From Dyella telluris (lineage in GTDB: Bacteria; Pseudomonadota; Gammaproteobacteria; Xanthomonadales; Rhodanobacteraceae): a DNA stretch of 64,000 bases. Below the pieces are notes generated by a model. The model had not been told where the DNA came from. It did not search any database and saw only the letters and a program-made list of their open reading frames with translations. The stretch lies in NCBI RefSeq assembly GCF_014297575.1, contig NZ_CP060412.1, forward strand, positions 1,364,001 to 1,428,000, written 5' to 3'. Shown in pieces: positions 17,141 to 28,409 of this stretch (the stretch's first letter is position 1; the number at the start of each line of letters is the position of its first letter). A program made the translations under genes and the position numbers.

Positions 17141-18603
17141 GAAGCACTCATCCTCAGGTCAAAACTACCGCCGAAATGGTAGGTTTTCTGATCCATGAAT
17201 ACCTGGAAAAATGCCGCCTCGTCCTTCCAGTGCAAAATGGTCTGCTCGGAATAGTCGGGCTGCCCCTCATGCGAAACCGCAGCCTGTATCTCGTAGAAGC
17301 CAGGACCAAGCGGACAAACGAAGTCGAACAACGCGCAGGATTCTTCACCTTTCGCAAACGCGCGCTCCCAAAATACAGGAGCGTCCTGCAGCCCTGCAGC
17401 AACCTGCATATCCTGGTTGAGTGTCCCCCAAGAATAGATCTTCAACCCCTCCCGGCTCCGGATACGCAGGGAGACATTCAGGTTCTTCAGGTCAACCAGA
17501 GCCTTGAAATCAATCCTGACTCTTATCCGCTCTCCGGGATAGAACACCGCGCAGGGCTCGCCCGACTCGTCTGTCGTGGATACCCGCTGCACCAGCGCAT
17601 GACCAGAGCCGAACGAAGTATCGTCGATCCCGGCCCCGTCTCTGGTTGTCCCAGCGCCCGGCGCATCCATCATCGCGGCCGCCGAAACATCGAGGCCCAG
17701 AGTTTCCGGGACGAGCTGCGGCTCGTCGGAGGGCATCACGCTCTCCGGCAGCTTGATGTTGTTCCCTTCCGTCGACGGGTCGATACCCTCGACGACGATT
17801 TCCCGCTCCGCCAGCGATGCGAAGTACTTCGATTCCTCCTGGTTGATCAGGCGCCTATAGGCCCGAAGCGTTTCGGAAGATGTGCCCATCGCTATCGCTC
17901 GCCCCTCATGGAGCAGCAACGAGCGCCGGGTAACCGTTCTCACCGTCTCCTGATCGTGCGAGACGAACAGGATGGTCACACCGTCATCCGCTAGGCGGTT
18001 GATTCGGGCAAAACAGCGCTTCTGGAATAGCGCATCACCCACGGCCAGTGCTTCATCGATGATGAGGATATCCGGGTCGATTTGCACCTGCACGGCAAAA
18101 GCGAGGCGTACCAGCATGCCGCTCGAATACGTCTTGATCGGCCTCTCGAGGTGCTCTCCAATATCGGCAAACGCAGCAATTCCATCGAACTTGGCATCGA
18201 TCTCGGCACGCGACAACCCCAACAGCATGCCGTTCAGGTACACGTTTTCACGCCCTGAGAATTCCGGATTGAACCCTGAGCCCAACTCAAGCAGGGCAGC
18301 TATCCGCCCACGCGTCTCTACCGTTCCCTGCGTGGGAATGAGGACGCCTGTAATGAGTTGCAGGAGCGTACTCTTGCCGCTACCGTTACGACCAATGACT
18401 CCGAACGGCTCGCCCTTCGGAACCTCGAAACCAATGTCCCGCAACGCCCAGAACTCTGAAAAGTATCGGGGTGCGGACCTACCCAGCACGCCATGAATGC
18501 GATTGGCAACAGCCTGCTTCAACCGCGAAGCCGGCCGGGGATAGATCTGGTAGCACTTACCCAGATTCTCTACTCGAATGGAAACGTTGCTGTCAGAGGA
18601 CAT
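17134..18603 (-). CDS. wzt: O-antigen ABC exporter ATP-binding protein with C-terminal recognition domain (Wzt)
   Basis: 489 residues from the ATG at 18603. The N-terminal ABC ATPase has Walker A GRNGSGKST (71-79), the YSSGMLVRLAFAVQ signature and Walker B ILIIDEALAVGD. Residues of roughly 330-489 form the extra beta-sandwich domain typical of Wzt proteins that bind the modified non-reducing end of the O-antigen. The ATG was preferred over an upstream in-frame start because it gives the standard SIRVENLGKCY N-terminus and only an 11-bp overlap with wzm. With Wzm it exports undecaprenyl-linked O-polysaccharide across the inner membrane. Confidence 0.93.
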   Translation of the reverse strand: MSSDSNVSIRVENLGKCYQIYPRPASRLKQAVANRIHGVLGRSAPRYFSEFWALRDIGFEVPKGEPFGVIGRNGSGKSTLLQLITGVLIPTQGTVETRGRIAALLELGSGFNPEFSGRENVYLNGMLLGLSRAEIDAKFDGIAAFADIGEHLERPIKTYSSGMLVRLAFAVQVQIDPDILIIDEALAVGDALFQKRCFARINRLADDGVTILFVSHDQETVRTVTRRSLLLHEGRAIAMGTSSETLRAYRRLINQEESKYFASLAEREIVVEGIDPSTEGNNIKLPESVMPSDEPQLVPETLGLDVSAAAMMDAPGAGTTRDGAGIDDTSFGSGHALVQRVSTTDESGEPCAVFYPGERIRVRIDFKALVDLKNLNVSLRIRSREGLKIYSWGTLNQDMQVAAGLQDAPVFWERAFAKGEESCALFDFVCPLGPGFYEIQAAVSHEGQPDYSEQTILHWKDEAAFFQVFMDQKTYHFGGSFDLRMSASW

Positions 18604-19417
18604 CGGCAAATCCGGCTCGTGCACGCTGAAAAATCCATAGCCCAATCCAGGCAATCACGATGGATACACCGAGATACGTGAACCACTGCTGCCAATCAAT
18701 CATCACGCCCTGATACAGCAAGGCCCGAACCTGCTCGACCGCCACACTGATTGGATTAAGCAGAACCATCCCCCGATACTTCTCCGGCAATGCAGATATC
18801 GGATAGAAAATCGGAGCAAGGAACATCAGCGCCGCGAGCAGGCCGGTAACGATATGCGTGATGTCACGAACATATGTTCCAAGCGCGGCAAGAATCCAGC
18901 AGATCCCAAGCGTCAGGAACCCAAGGGGCAGCAGCGGGAAGATCACCAACGGCACAGTCGCATGCAACCCTCCCTTGATGACCAAGTAAAACACGATCCA
19001 TATGAGGAAGCCGATAAGCGCGTGGAAAAGGGCACTCATCAGGCTTATTACCGGCAGAACCTGCAGGGGGAATACGATTTTCTTAACATAGCTCTGATTT
19101 CCGAGTATCAGCGTTGGCGCCTTTGCCACGCATTCGGAAAAGAACGTAAATACCAGCAGGCCGGGAAACAACACCAGGGAGAAATCGAGGCTGGATTGCT
19201 GCTGCATGCCCTGCCACTTCGAATGCAGCACCTCGGTAAAGAAGAACGTGTAAACGGACAACATTATCAGGGGGTTCAACAACGCCCAAAGAACCCCCAT
19301 CGTTGCGCCACGATAGCGAATTTCGATCTCGCGCCGTGCCAGGCCCGCAACGAGATCCCAATTATCAATGAGGGTCCGACCAAGTTTCAGCAAGGACCCG
19401 CTCTGTTTTTGTGACAT
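18593..19417 (-). CDS. wzm: O-antigen ABC exporter permease (Wzm)
   Basis: 274-residue ABC-2-type membrane protein with about six hydrophobic segments (LLNPLIMLSVYTFFF, LVLFPGLLVFTFFSECV, LIGFLIWIVFYLVI and others) and the N-terminal amphipathic REIEIRYRGATMGVLW typical of polysaccharide exporters. The ATG at 19417 (MSQKQ) is chosen over a TTG five codons upstream. The 3' end overlaps wzt by 11 bp. It is the first gene of the minus-strand unit wzm-wzt-methyltransferase-glycosyltransferase and lies 65 bp after the cystathionine gamma-lyase-like gene. Confidence 0.93.
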   Translation of the reverse strand: MSQKQSGSLLKLGRTLIDNWDLVAGLARREIEIRYRGATMGVLWALLNPLIMLSVYTFFFTEVLHSKWQGMQQQSSLDFSLVLFPGLLVFTFFSECVAKAPTLILGNQSYVKKIVFPLQVLPVISLMSALFHALIGFLIWIVFYLVIKGGLHATVPLVIFPLLPLGFLTLGICWILAALGTYVRDITHIVTGLLAALMFLAPIFYPISALPEKYRGMVLLNPISVAVEQVRALLYQGVMIDWQQWFTYLGVSIVIAWIGLWIFQRARAGFADVL

Positions 19418-19482
19418 CAAGCCTGTTCCCAAATTCCAGTCAGTTGCAGGCAGACATATGCCAGCCCTGCAAGGGCTATTTA

Positions 19483-20673
19483 CTACACACGCGTCAACGC
19501 CCGCTCCAAATCCCCTCGCAGATCCCCAACCTCCTCAACCCCCACACTCAACCTAACCAACGCATCACTAATCCCCAGCACATTCCGCCGCTCCACCGGA
19601 ATCGAAGCATGCGTCATAACCGCAGGGTGATTCACCAGACTCTCCACCCCACCCAACGACTCGGCCAACGTAAACAGCTCCGTCCGCTCGCAAAGCCGCT
19701 TCGCCGCCTCGAACCCGCCCTTCAGCACGATCGACACGATCCCGCCAAATCCAGCCATCTGCCGCTTCGCCAGCGCGTGCTGCGGATGGCTCTCCAGCCC
19801 CGGGTAAATCACCTTCTCCACCGCCGGATGCCCTTCCAGCCACTGCGCCAGCGCCAGCGCGTTGTCGCAGTGCGCACGCATGCGCAGCGGCAGCGTCTTC
19901 AGGCCACGCAGCGCCAGGAAGCTGTCGAACGGCCCCTGCACGCCGCCGACCGAGTTCTGCAGGAACGCCAGCTTCTCGCCCAGCTCGGCGTTGTCGCCGA
20001 CAACGGCAATGCCGCCGACCATGTCGGAATGGCCATTGAGGTACTTGGTCGCCGAGTGCACGACGATGTCGGCGCCCAGCGCCAGCGGGCGCTGCAGGAT
20101 CGGCGAGGCGAAGGTGTTGTCGACCACCACCAGCAGGCCGCGGCGGCGCGCGATCGCCGCGACCGCGGCGATGTCGACCAGCTTGAGCATCGGGTTGGTC
20201 GGGGTCTCGATCCAGACCATCTTCGTCTTCGCCGTCATCGCTGCCTCGAAGGCGGCCAGGTCGGTCAGGTCGACGAAACTGAAATCCAGCCCCGCGCTGC
20301 GCCGGCGCACGCGCTCGAACAGGCGGTAGCTGCCGCCGTACAGGTCGTCCATCGCCACCACGTGGTCGCCGCTGTCCAGTAGCTCGATCACGGTGGAGGT
20401 GGCCGCCATGCCGGAGGCGAAGGCGAAGCCGCGGCTGCCGCCCTCCAGCGCGGCGATGCAGCGCTCGTAGGCGAACCGGGTCGGGTTGTGAGTGCGCGAA
20501 TACTCGAAGCCCTGGTGCTCGCCTGGACTGGACTGGGCGTAGGTCGAGGTCGCGTAGATCGGCGGCATCACTGCGCCGGTGCTCGGGTCGGGCGACTGCC
20601 CGCCGTGGACCGCCAGGGTGGCCAAAGCCATCGGGCGGCCGCCCTCCTGGCTGCTGTTTTTAAGGTCCGACAT
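19483..20673 (-). CDS. metB: PLP-dependent cystathionine gamma-synthase/gamma-lyase (MetB-like)
   Basis: 396 residues from the ATG at 20673, which follows GGAAGCAACC; a longer open frame upstream lacks homology. Cys/Met-metabolism PLP enzyme: YSRTHNPTR binds cofactor phosphate, [10 protein letters not shown] and the Schiff-base lysine in [11 protein letters not shown] are clear. With cystathionine beta-synthase nearby, the gamma-lyase direction (cystathionine to cysteine) is plausible. Sequence alone does not separate synthase from lyase. In Xanthomonas this gene marks one border of the LPS locus, and here too it abuts wzm. Confidence 0.9.
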   Translation of the reverse strand: MSDLKNSSQEGGRPMALATLAVHGGQSPDPSTGAVMPPIYATSTYAQSSPGEHQGFEYSRTHNPTRFAYERCIAALEGGSRGFAFASGMAATSTVIELLDSGDHVVAMDDLYGGSYRLFERVRRRSAGLDFSFVDLTDLAAFEAAMTAKTKMVWIETPTNPMLKLVDIAAVAAIARRRGLLVVVDNTFASPILQRPLALGADIVVHSATKYLNGHSDMVGGIAVVGDNAELGEKLAFLQNSVGGVQGPFDSFLALRGLKTLPLRMRAHCDNALALAQWLEGHPAVEKVIYPGLESHPQHALAKRQMAGFGGIVSIVLKGGFEAAKRLCERTELFTLAESLGGVESLVNHPAVMTHASIPVERRNVLGISDALVRLSVGVEEVGDLRGDLERALTRV

Positions 20674-20765
20674 GGTTGCTTCCGCTTTAGTGACGGGATT
20701 GTAGCAGCTGGGCTCCGGGCGCCCCAACCTGGAGTTTCCCGGCTTGTTACTGAACGAGGTGGCGC

Positions 20766-23307
<2,542 letters not shown>

Positions 23308-23393
23308 GAGTTGTTACTCCTTTAGGACCAGCGTGCCCCATCGGCAATCGCAGATCCGCAACTTTGTCGACAGCCGATTTCAATAAACTTTCA

Positions 23394-23421
23394 AAGCCAT
23401 CAGAGCGAAGTCTGATGGCTT
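23394..23421 (-). terminator. Hairpin between cystathionine beta-synthase and glmS
   Basis: AAGCCATCAGA (23394-23404) pairs with TCTGATGGCTT (23411-23421), an 11-bp stem with a 6-nt loop. On the minus strand it is followed by TGAAAGTTTATT. A second small hairpin (GTCCGG/CCGGAC, 23431-23446) precedes it. It probably terminates the beta-synthase transcript, leaving glmS with its own promoter in the roughly 90 bp that remain. Confidence 0.65.
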
Positions 23422-23447
23422 ATGCTGAACGTCCGGTTACCCGGACT

Positions 23448-24818
23448 TCAATGCACCTTGCGGCGTAGATAATTCAGCAAATCGATCCGCGTGATCAGGC
23501 CCAGGAACTGCTCGCCGTCCACCACGATGGCCACGTGACCACGGTCGAACACCGGCAGCAGCGACTCGATGGGCGAACGCACGTCCAGCATCTGCAGGTT
23601 GGTGATCATGGCGGTGGATACCGCGTCGCGGAACCGGCTCTCGTCCGAATGCACGTGCATCAGCACGTCCGATTCGTCGAGGATGCCCACGAGGCGACTA
23701 CCGTCCATCACGGGCAGCTGCGAGACGTCGTACAGCTTCATGCGCGTGTAGGCGGTCATCAGCAATTCGTTCGGGCCGATGACCACGGTGTCGCGCTGGG
23801 CGAACGGGCGCAGCAACAGGTCGCGCAGGTCGCCGTGCTGCTCGCGTTCGATGAAGCCGTTGTCGAGCATCCAGTAATCGTTGTACATCTTCGACAGGTA
23901 CTTGTTGCCCGTGTCGCACACCAGCGTCACCACGCGCTTGGGGCTCGTCTGTTCGCGGCAATAGCGCAGCGCGGCCGCCAGCAGCGTACCGGTGGAGGAA
24001 CCACCCAGGATGCCCTCCTTTGCCAGCAGCTCGCGCGCGGCCAGGAAGCTCTCCTTGTCGGGAATGGCGTAGGCCTTTTTTACCCGCGTGAAGTCGCTGA
24101 TGCTGGGCAGGAAATCCTCGCCGATACCCTCGACCATCCAGCTGCCGGATTTGGTCGAGAGTGTGCCCTCGTTGATGTACTGCGCCAGAATCGAACCGAC
24201 CGGATCGGCCAGCACGAAATCGGTGTTGGGCGAATGCTCGGCAAAGAACTTGGACAGGCCGCTGAGCGTGCCCGACGAGCCACAGCCGACCACGATGGCG
24301 TCGACCTTGCCGTCCAGTTGCGCCAGGATTTCCGGCCCGGTGCTGGCGATGTGGGCAGCCGGGTTATCCGGGTTGCCGAACTGGTTGATGAAGTACGCGC
24401 CCGGCGTTTCGCGCGCGATGCGCTCAGCCATGTCCTGGTAGTACTCCGGGTGGCCCTTGGCCACGTCCGAACGGGTGAGCACCACCTCGGCGCCCATGGC
24501 CTTGAGGTTGAAGATCTTCTCGCGGCTCATCTTGTCCGGCACCACCAGGATCATGCGGTAGCCCTTCTGCTGCGCCACCAAGGCCAGGCCCAGGCCGGTG
24601 TTGCCGGCGGTGCCTTCCACCAGGGTGTCGCCAGGACGGATCTTGCCGGCCTTCTCCGCGCCTTCGATCATCGACAGGCCGATGCGGTCCTTGACGGAGC
24701 CGCCGGGGTTGGCACTTTCCAGCTTCAGGAAGAGTTCGCACGGTCCGACGTCCAGGCGCTGCGCACGTACCATCGGGGTATGTCCAATCAGTTCGAGGAC
24801 ACTCTGGTGGACCGACAT
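23448..24818 (-). CDS. cbs: Cystathionine beta-synthase with C-terminal CBS domains
   Basis: 456 residues from the ATG at 24818 (MSVHQSVLELIGHTPM), preceded by AAGGAG. The fold-type II PLP core carries the lysine in NPGGSVKDRIG and the phosphate-binding GSSTGTLLAAA. Residues of roughly 340-456 form two CBS motifs ending FLGLITRIDLLNYLRRK, which often bind adenosyl ligands. It catalyses serine + homocysteine to cystathionine, although CysK/CysM-like cysteine synthase activity is possible. With the MetB-like enzyme downstream it would complete reverse transsulfuration. Confidence 0.9.
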   Translation of the reverse strand: MSVHQSVLELIGHTPMVRAQRLDVGPCELFLKLESANPGGSVKDRIGLSMIEGAEKAGKIRPGDTLVEGTAGNTGLGLALVAQQKGYRMILVVPDKMSREKIFNLKAMGAEVVLTRSDVAKGHPEYYQDMAERIARETPGAYFINQFGNPDNPAAHIASTGPEILAQLDGKVDAIVVGCGSSGTLSGLSKFFAEHSPNTDFVLADPVGSILAQYINEGTLSTKSGSWMVEGIGEDFLPSISDFTRVKKAYAIPDKESFLAARELLAKEGILGGSSTGTLLAAALRYCREQTSPKRVVTLVCDTGNKYLSKMYNDYWMLDNGFIEREQHGDLRDLLLRPFAQRDTVVIGPNELLMTAYTRMKLYDVSQLPVMDGSRLVGILDESDVLMHVHSDESRFRDAVSTAMITNLQMLDVRSPIESLLPVFDRGHVAIVVDGEQFLGLITRIDLLNYLRRKVH

Positions 24819-24975
24819 GGGAACTCCTTGCTCTAGGCTCCGGCCGCTTCGTGGTGGCCGATGGGGACGCCGATGATACCCGAGCAACGCGGCACCCTTG
24901 CGCCAGCCCCATGAACAACGCGGCCCCGGAAGCCGTGAGGCGCCGGGGCCGCGTTCATGCGAAAACGTCGCAGAT

Positions 24976-25203
24976 TCAGTTGATGCGGTGCGATCGGGTG
25001 TCCCACATGCGCTGGAGTCGCTCCTTCGCGTGGAGTTTTTCCTTCTTCATGCCCGACAACGTCATGTCGTCGATGGGAAGCACGCCGATTTCGGCGTCGT
25101 GCACCTTGCTGTCGAGTTCCTGATGATGCTGGTGCAGCCGACGAAATTCGGCGTCGGCCTTCATCAAAGCTTCGACATCATCACGCTGCTGGTTTTCAAA
25201 CAT
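24976..25203 (-). CDS. YdcH-like small coiled-coil protein (DUF465)
   Basis: 75 residues, highly charged and helical: MFENQQRDDVEALMKADAEF, LHQHHQELDSKVHD and a basic tail with MKKEKLHAKERLQRMW. This matches the DUF465/YdcH family of small cytosolic proteins of unknown role. The ATG is preceded by AGAGGAGG. It is separated from cbs by about 150 bp and seems monocistronic. Confidence 0.85.
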   Translation of the reverse strand: MFENQQRDDVEALMKADAEFRRLHQHHQELDSKVHDAEIGVLPIDDMTLSGMKKEKLHAKERLQRMWDTRSHRIN

Positions 25204-25559
25204 GATCGAACCTCCTCTGGAGAGAACGGCAGCCGCTGGGGGGCGTCTGCTGACGTTGGATCAGGCGCAGCCACCCCCGATCCATGCCGTTTGACCGGGC
25301 CATGGAGTGCGGATGGAGGAGAAGGATGGGCGCATGATTCAGGTCGGTGACCCAGGGCGCGAAGATGCCCCCTGGGAACTTGACCCTACTCTCCGTTCCG
25401 GAGTCATGCAAGCGTCATACGCGGCGTTCGCGCTCTCGGAACTTTCGCAAAAAAGGCTGCCAAAACAGTATTTTGCATGATGCCAACATCGGCGTCGCGA
25501 AATCTCCACGAACGCGGCGTCGTGTCGCGCCATCTCACGTCGAGGCAAGACAAATGAAA
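25204..25559. other. Non-coding stretch between ydcH-like gene and the DUF4398-type pair
   Basis: About 355 bp without a supported gene on either strand. The part near 25440-25490 is AT-richer (GCAAAAAAGGCTGCC, CAGTATTTTGC) and could hold a promoter for the ydcH-like gene. I see no RNA gene. Confidence 0.35.
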
Positions 25560-25584
25560 AGGCCGACGGGGTCACCGTCGGCCT
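25560..25584 (-). terminator. Rho-independent terminator of the DUF4398-type operon
   Basis: AGGCCGACGG (25560-25569) pairs with CCGTCGGCCT (25575-25584), a 10-bp GC-rich stem with a 5-nt loop. On the minus strand it is followed by TTTTCATTTG. It lies 25 bp beyond the stop of the coiled-coil protein gene. Confidence 0.85.
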
Positions 25585-25608
25585 CTGCGACCATCGACCG
25601 GGCGTCGA

Positions 25609-26223
25609 TTACTTGCCCTGGTCCTTGTTCGCGCTGTCGCCCTGCATCTGCTGGCGCATGGCGCGAGCCGCCTGGGCGGCCAGGTCAGCCTGCTTCTTGG
25701 CGGCGTTGGCCACCTTGGCCTGCGCGGCGGCCAGCTTCTTGGCCTGGTCGGCCTGGGCCTGGGCCTGCGCGGTGGCTTCGGCGCCTGCCGCCATCTGACG
25801 GGCCGATTCTTCCTGCGCTGCCTGGTACTGCATGCGCTGGCGCTCCAGCTCGCGACGGGCCATTTCCGTCTCGCGGCGGCTGCCGTCGAGCTGGATCTGG
25901 TCGTGCTCGCGATCGAGCTTGGCGATCTGCTGCTGGGCGTCCTGCAGCTGGGCCGTGGCGCGGGCCAGGTCCACGCGGCGCTCGGCCACGTACAGGGCAT
26001 GGGCGCGATCACGCGAACGGGCCTGGGCGAGCTGGCTCACGGCGTCATGGGCACGCGCCTGCTCCGCCTGGGCGTACATGCCAAGGGCCGGATCGCTGGA
26101 AAGCTGGCTGAGGCTGCTGTTGAGGCGGGCCACGTCCATGTCTTCCTTGGCGGCATGGGCGGCACCGGCGGCAGCCAGGGCCACCAGCAGCGTCGACAGC
26201 CTGAAGGTCAGTGACTTGTTCAT
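25609..26223 (-). CDS. Periplasmic Ala/Gln-rich coiled-coil protein
   Basis: 204 residues with a cleavable signal peptide (LSTLLVALAAAGAAHA, cut before AKEDMD). The remainder is almost wholly alpha-helical, with repeated Ala, Gln, Arg and Glu heptads (RRETEMARRELERQRMQYQ, QAQAQADQAKKLAAAQ). Its start overlaps the stop of the upstream lipoprotein gene by ATGA, so the two are co-translated. Its mature N-terminal part resembles the DUF4398 helical hairpin. The function is unknown; a periplasmic or envelope-associated structural role is likely, and such proteins often accompany OmpA-family partners. Confidence 0.75.
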   Translation of the reverse strand: MNKSLTFRLSTLLVALAAAGAAHAAKEDMDVARLNSSLSQLSSDPALGMYAQAEQARAHDAVSQLAQARSRDRAHALYVAERRVDLARATAQLQDAQQQIAKLDREHDQIQLDGSRRETEMARRELERQRMQYQAAQEESARQMAAGAEATAQAQAQADQAKKLAAAQAKVANAAKKQADLAAQAARAMRQQMQGDSANKDQGK

Positions 26224-26816
26224 GGGTGGCCTCCTTGGTCAGTGCTCGACGGAGGAGCCGGCTGGTCGGGGTTCGGGTTCTGCGGGTAGGTCTGGAAACC
26301 CTGTCCCTGCTGGATGGGCTCGCCCAGCTGGGAGCTCGAAGGCGCCGGCATGTCCTGGGTCTGCTGCTGCGCCGGCAGGCCAGCGGCCTGGCTCTGGTCC
26401 TGCTGTTGCTGGTCGGCCAGCGACTGGTCGATCTGCTCGCGCAACTGCTGGTTGGCCGTGGTCTTGCTCTGGATCTGCGCGCGGGCAGCGGCCAGGCGGG
26501 CCTTGGCACGGGCCAGTTCCGCATCGGCACGGGCTTCGTCGGCCAGCTGGGCGGCCTCGTCGTAGTCGCGCTTGGCCACGGCGTTCTGGGCCTGCTGGAA
26601 CTTGTTCTGCGCGTTACCCAGGTCAATCGGGTCGTACGACGCAGCGTCGGCATCCCGTGCCGCCTGCAGCTGCATCTGCGCCTGATTCAGGGCCCCATCC
26701 GGCGGCGGCGTGGACGCGCAGCCGGCCAAAGCCAGCGTCATGGCCAGCGTCAGGGTCGATACCGCCAGCCTGGCAACCTTGAGTTGCCCCCTCGGCGGGA
26801 AAAAGATGTGCACCAT
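26220..26816 (-). CDS. DUF4398-type lipoprotein
   Basis: 198 residues from the ATG at 26816; a GTG one codon upstream is also possible. The lipobox is LALAGC, preceded by a somewhat long positively charged leader. The mature part begins with an Ala/Gln helical hairpin (LNQAQMQLQAARDADAASYD, LGNAQNKFQQAQNAVAKRDY, DEAAQLADEARADAELA), the DUF4398 pattern. It ends in a Pro/Gln/Ser-rich disordered tail from about residue 130. It is probably an outer-membrane-anchored periplasmic protein acting with the downstream coiled-coil protein. It is divergent from pilU. Confidence 0.8.
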   Translation of the reverse strand: MVHIFFPPRGQLKVARLAVSTLTLAMTLALAGCASTPPPDGALNQAQMQLQAARDADAASYDPIDLGNAQNKFQQAQNAVAKRDYDEAAQLADEARADAELARAKARLAAARAQIQSKTTANQQLREQIDQSLADQQQQDQSQAAGLPAQQQTQDMPAPSSSQLGEPIQQGQGFQTYPQNPNPDQPAPPSSTDQGGHP

Positions 26817-26898
26817 CACTCAGTCCTCTCGGAGTGTCGCAGCGTATTGTGGGCGGGCATAATCGCTTTTAGCAATGCGCACGAACAGGGGATCTCGA

Positions 26899-28014
26899 GT
26901 GGACATCGGTTACTTCCTCAAACTGATGGTAGACAAGGGCGCGTCGGACATGTTCCTGACGACGGGCGCCCCTGTGAACATCAAGGTCGAGGGCAAGCTC
27001 TACCCGCTGGGCAATACCGGCCTGCCCAGCGGCATGGTCAAAAAAATCGCCTATTCGCTGATGGACGAGGGCCAGGTACCCCAGTTCGAGCGCGACCTTG
27101 AGTTGAACATGGCGCTGGCCGTGAAGGAAGCCGGCCGCTTCCGCATCAACGTGTTCAAGCAGCGCGGCGAAGTGGGCATGGTCATCCGTGCCATCAAGAG
27201 CGAGATTCCCAGCATCGACCAGCTGCAGCTGCCGAGCATCTTCCGTGAGCTGATCATGGAGCCGCGCGGGCTGATCCTGGTGGTTGGCGCCACCGGTTCG
27301 GGCAAGTCGACCACGCTGGCGGCGATGATCGACCACCGCAACCAGAATTCCTCGGGCCACATCCTCACCATCGAGGACCCGATCGAATACCTGCACCGCC
27401 ACAAGAAGTCGATCGTGAACCAGCGCGAGGTCGGCCTGGACACGCACAGCTATCACGAGGCCCTGCGCAACGCGATGCGCGAAGCGCCGGACGTGATCAT
27501 GATCGGCGAGATCCGCGACACCGACACCATGGAAGCGGCCATCTCGTTCTCCGAAACCGGCCACCTCTGCCTGGCGACGCTGCACTCGAACAACGCCGAC
27601 CAGACGCTGGAGCGCATCCTCAACTTCTTCCCGGAATCGGCGCACAAGAACGTGCTGATGAACCTGGCCCTGAACCTGCGCGCGGTGATCAGCCAGCGTC
27701 TGGTGATCGGCAAGGACGGCCGCCGCCTGCCGGCGACGGAAGTGCTGCTCAACACGCCGCTGATCCGCGACATGATCCGCCGCGGCCAGGTGCACGACGT
27801 CAAGGAAGCCATGGATCGCAGCCTTCAGGAAGGCATGCAGACCTTCGACCAGTCGCTGTACCGGCTGTACAAGGAAGGTCGCATCGAGCTGGACGAGGCG
27901 CTCAACAAGGCCGATTCCCGCGATGGCCTGGCGCTCAAGATCCGCCTGTCCGACAGCGGTAATTCGGAAAATACCGAACTGGTCGGCAACGACCCCTACG
28001 GCCTGGGCTTCTGA
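26899..28014 (+). CDS. pilU: Type IV pilus retraction ATPase PilU
   Basis: PilT/PilU-class AAA+ secretion ATPase powering twitching motility. I chose the GTG at 26899, which follows AGGGG by 8 nt and gives MDIGYFLKLMVDKGASDMFL, the PilU-like N-terminus (371 residues). An in-frame ATG at 26875 would add eight residues. Walker A is VGATGSGKSTT, the Asp box TIEDPIEY, Walker B VIMIGEIRDTDTM and the His box GHLCLATLHSN. SDMFLTTGAP and the extended C-terminus fit PilU better than PilT. No pilT lies beside it in the window. Confidence 0.9.
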   Translation: MDIGYFLKLMVDKGASDMFLTTGAPVNIKVEGKLYPLGNTGLPSGMVKKIAYSLMDEGQVPQFERDLELNMALAVKEAGRFRINVFKQRGEVGMVIRAIKSEIPSIDQLQLPSIFRELIMEPRGLILVVGATGSGKSTTLAAMIDHRNQNSSGHILTIEDPIEYLHRHKKSIVNQREVGLDTHSYHEALRNAMREAPDVIMIGEIRDTDTMEAAISFSETGHLCLATLHSNNADQTLERILNFFPESAHKNVLMNLALNLRAVISQRLVIGKDGRRLPATEVLLNTPLIRDMIRRGQVHDVKEAMDRSLQEGMQTFDQSLYRLYKEGRIELDEALNKADSRDGLALKIRLSDSGNSENTELVGNDPYGLGF

Positions 28015-28022
28015 CCCGGCCG

Positions 28023-28406
28023 TCAGGCCGCGGGGCGCGTCTCGCCGCCCCGCGCGCCACGCACCCAACCAAAGCTCAGTACCCAACGTGACCCCTCGTC
28101 GACGCGGGTCACGCTGTGCTCTTCCATATCCGGTCGAAACAGCTTGATGCGCGAGCTGGCATGGATCGGCCGAGCGCAGATGAACTCACCGCCGCGCCGC
28201 GCGGGCCACACGATGAGGTTCAGCCGGTAATGCCGGCCCTGCGCCACGCGGTCGGTATGCGGCGGCACGGACGAACCCTGCGGAAACTTCAGCAGGTAAC
28301 AGTCAAAGGGAATCGGCCATAGCGCGCCGCCGAGCAGCAGCTTGTCGTAGCCACTGCCCTGCCGGCCCCGCTGCCAGCGCCACAGCTGCCGCCAGAACGA
28401 GGTCAT
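28023..28406 (-). CDS. Putative 2OG-Fe(II) oxygenase-type protein
   Basis: 127 residues with a plausible facial triad: His50 and Asp52 in PPHTDRV and His97 in MEEHSVTRV, with Arg107 in GSRWVLSFGW as the 2-oxoglutarate anchor. Core strands YRLNLIVWP and FRPDMEEHS fit the double-stranded beta-helix of prolyl-hydroxylase-like enzymes, but the protein is short. It lies 3 bp after maiA on the same strand, so the two are probably co-transcribed. The substrate is unknown. Confidence 0.65.
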   Translation of the reverse strand: MTSFWRQLWRWQRGRQGSGYDKLLLGGALWPIPFDCYLLKFPQGSSVPPHTDRVAQGRHYRLNLIVWPARRGGEFICARPIHASSRIKLFRPDMEEHSVTRVDEGSRWVLSFGWVRGARGGETRPAA

Positions 28407-28409
28407 CGG

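Noticed and set aside
23308..23447. Possible glmS ribozyme or metabolite riboswitch upstream of glmS
   Set aside because: The leader is only about 140 bp and its visible structure is a terminator for the upstream gene. glmS ribozymes are found mainly in Firmicutes.
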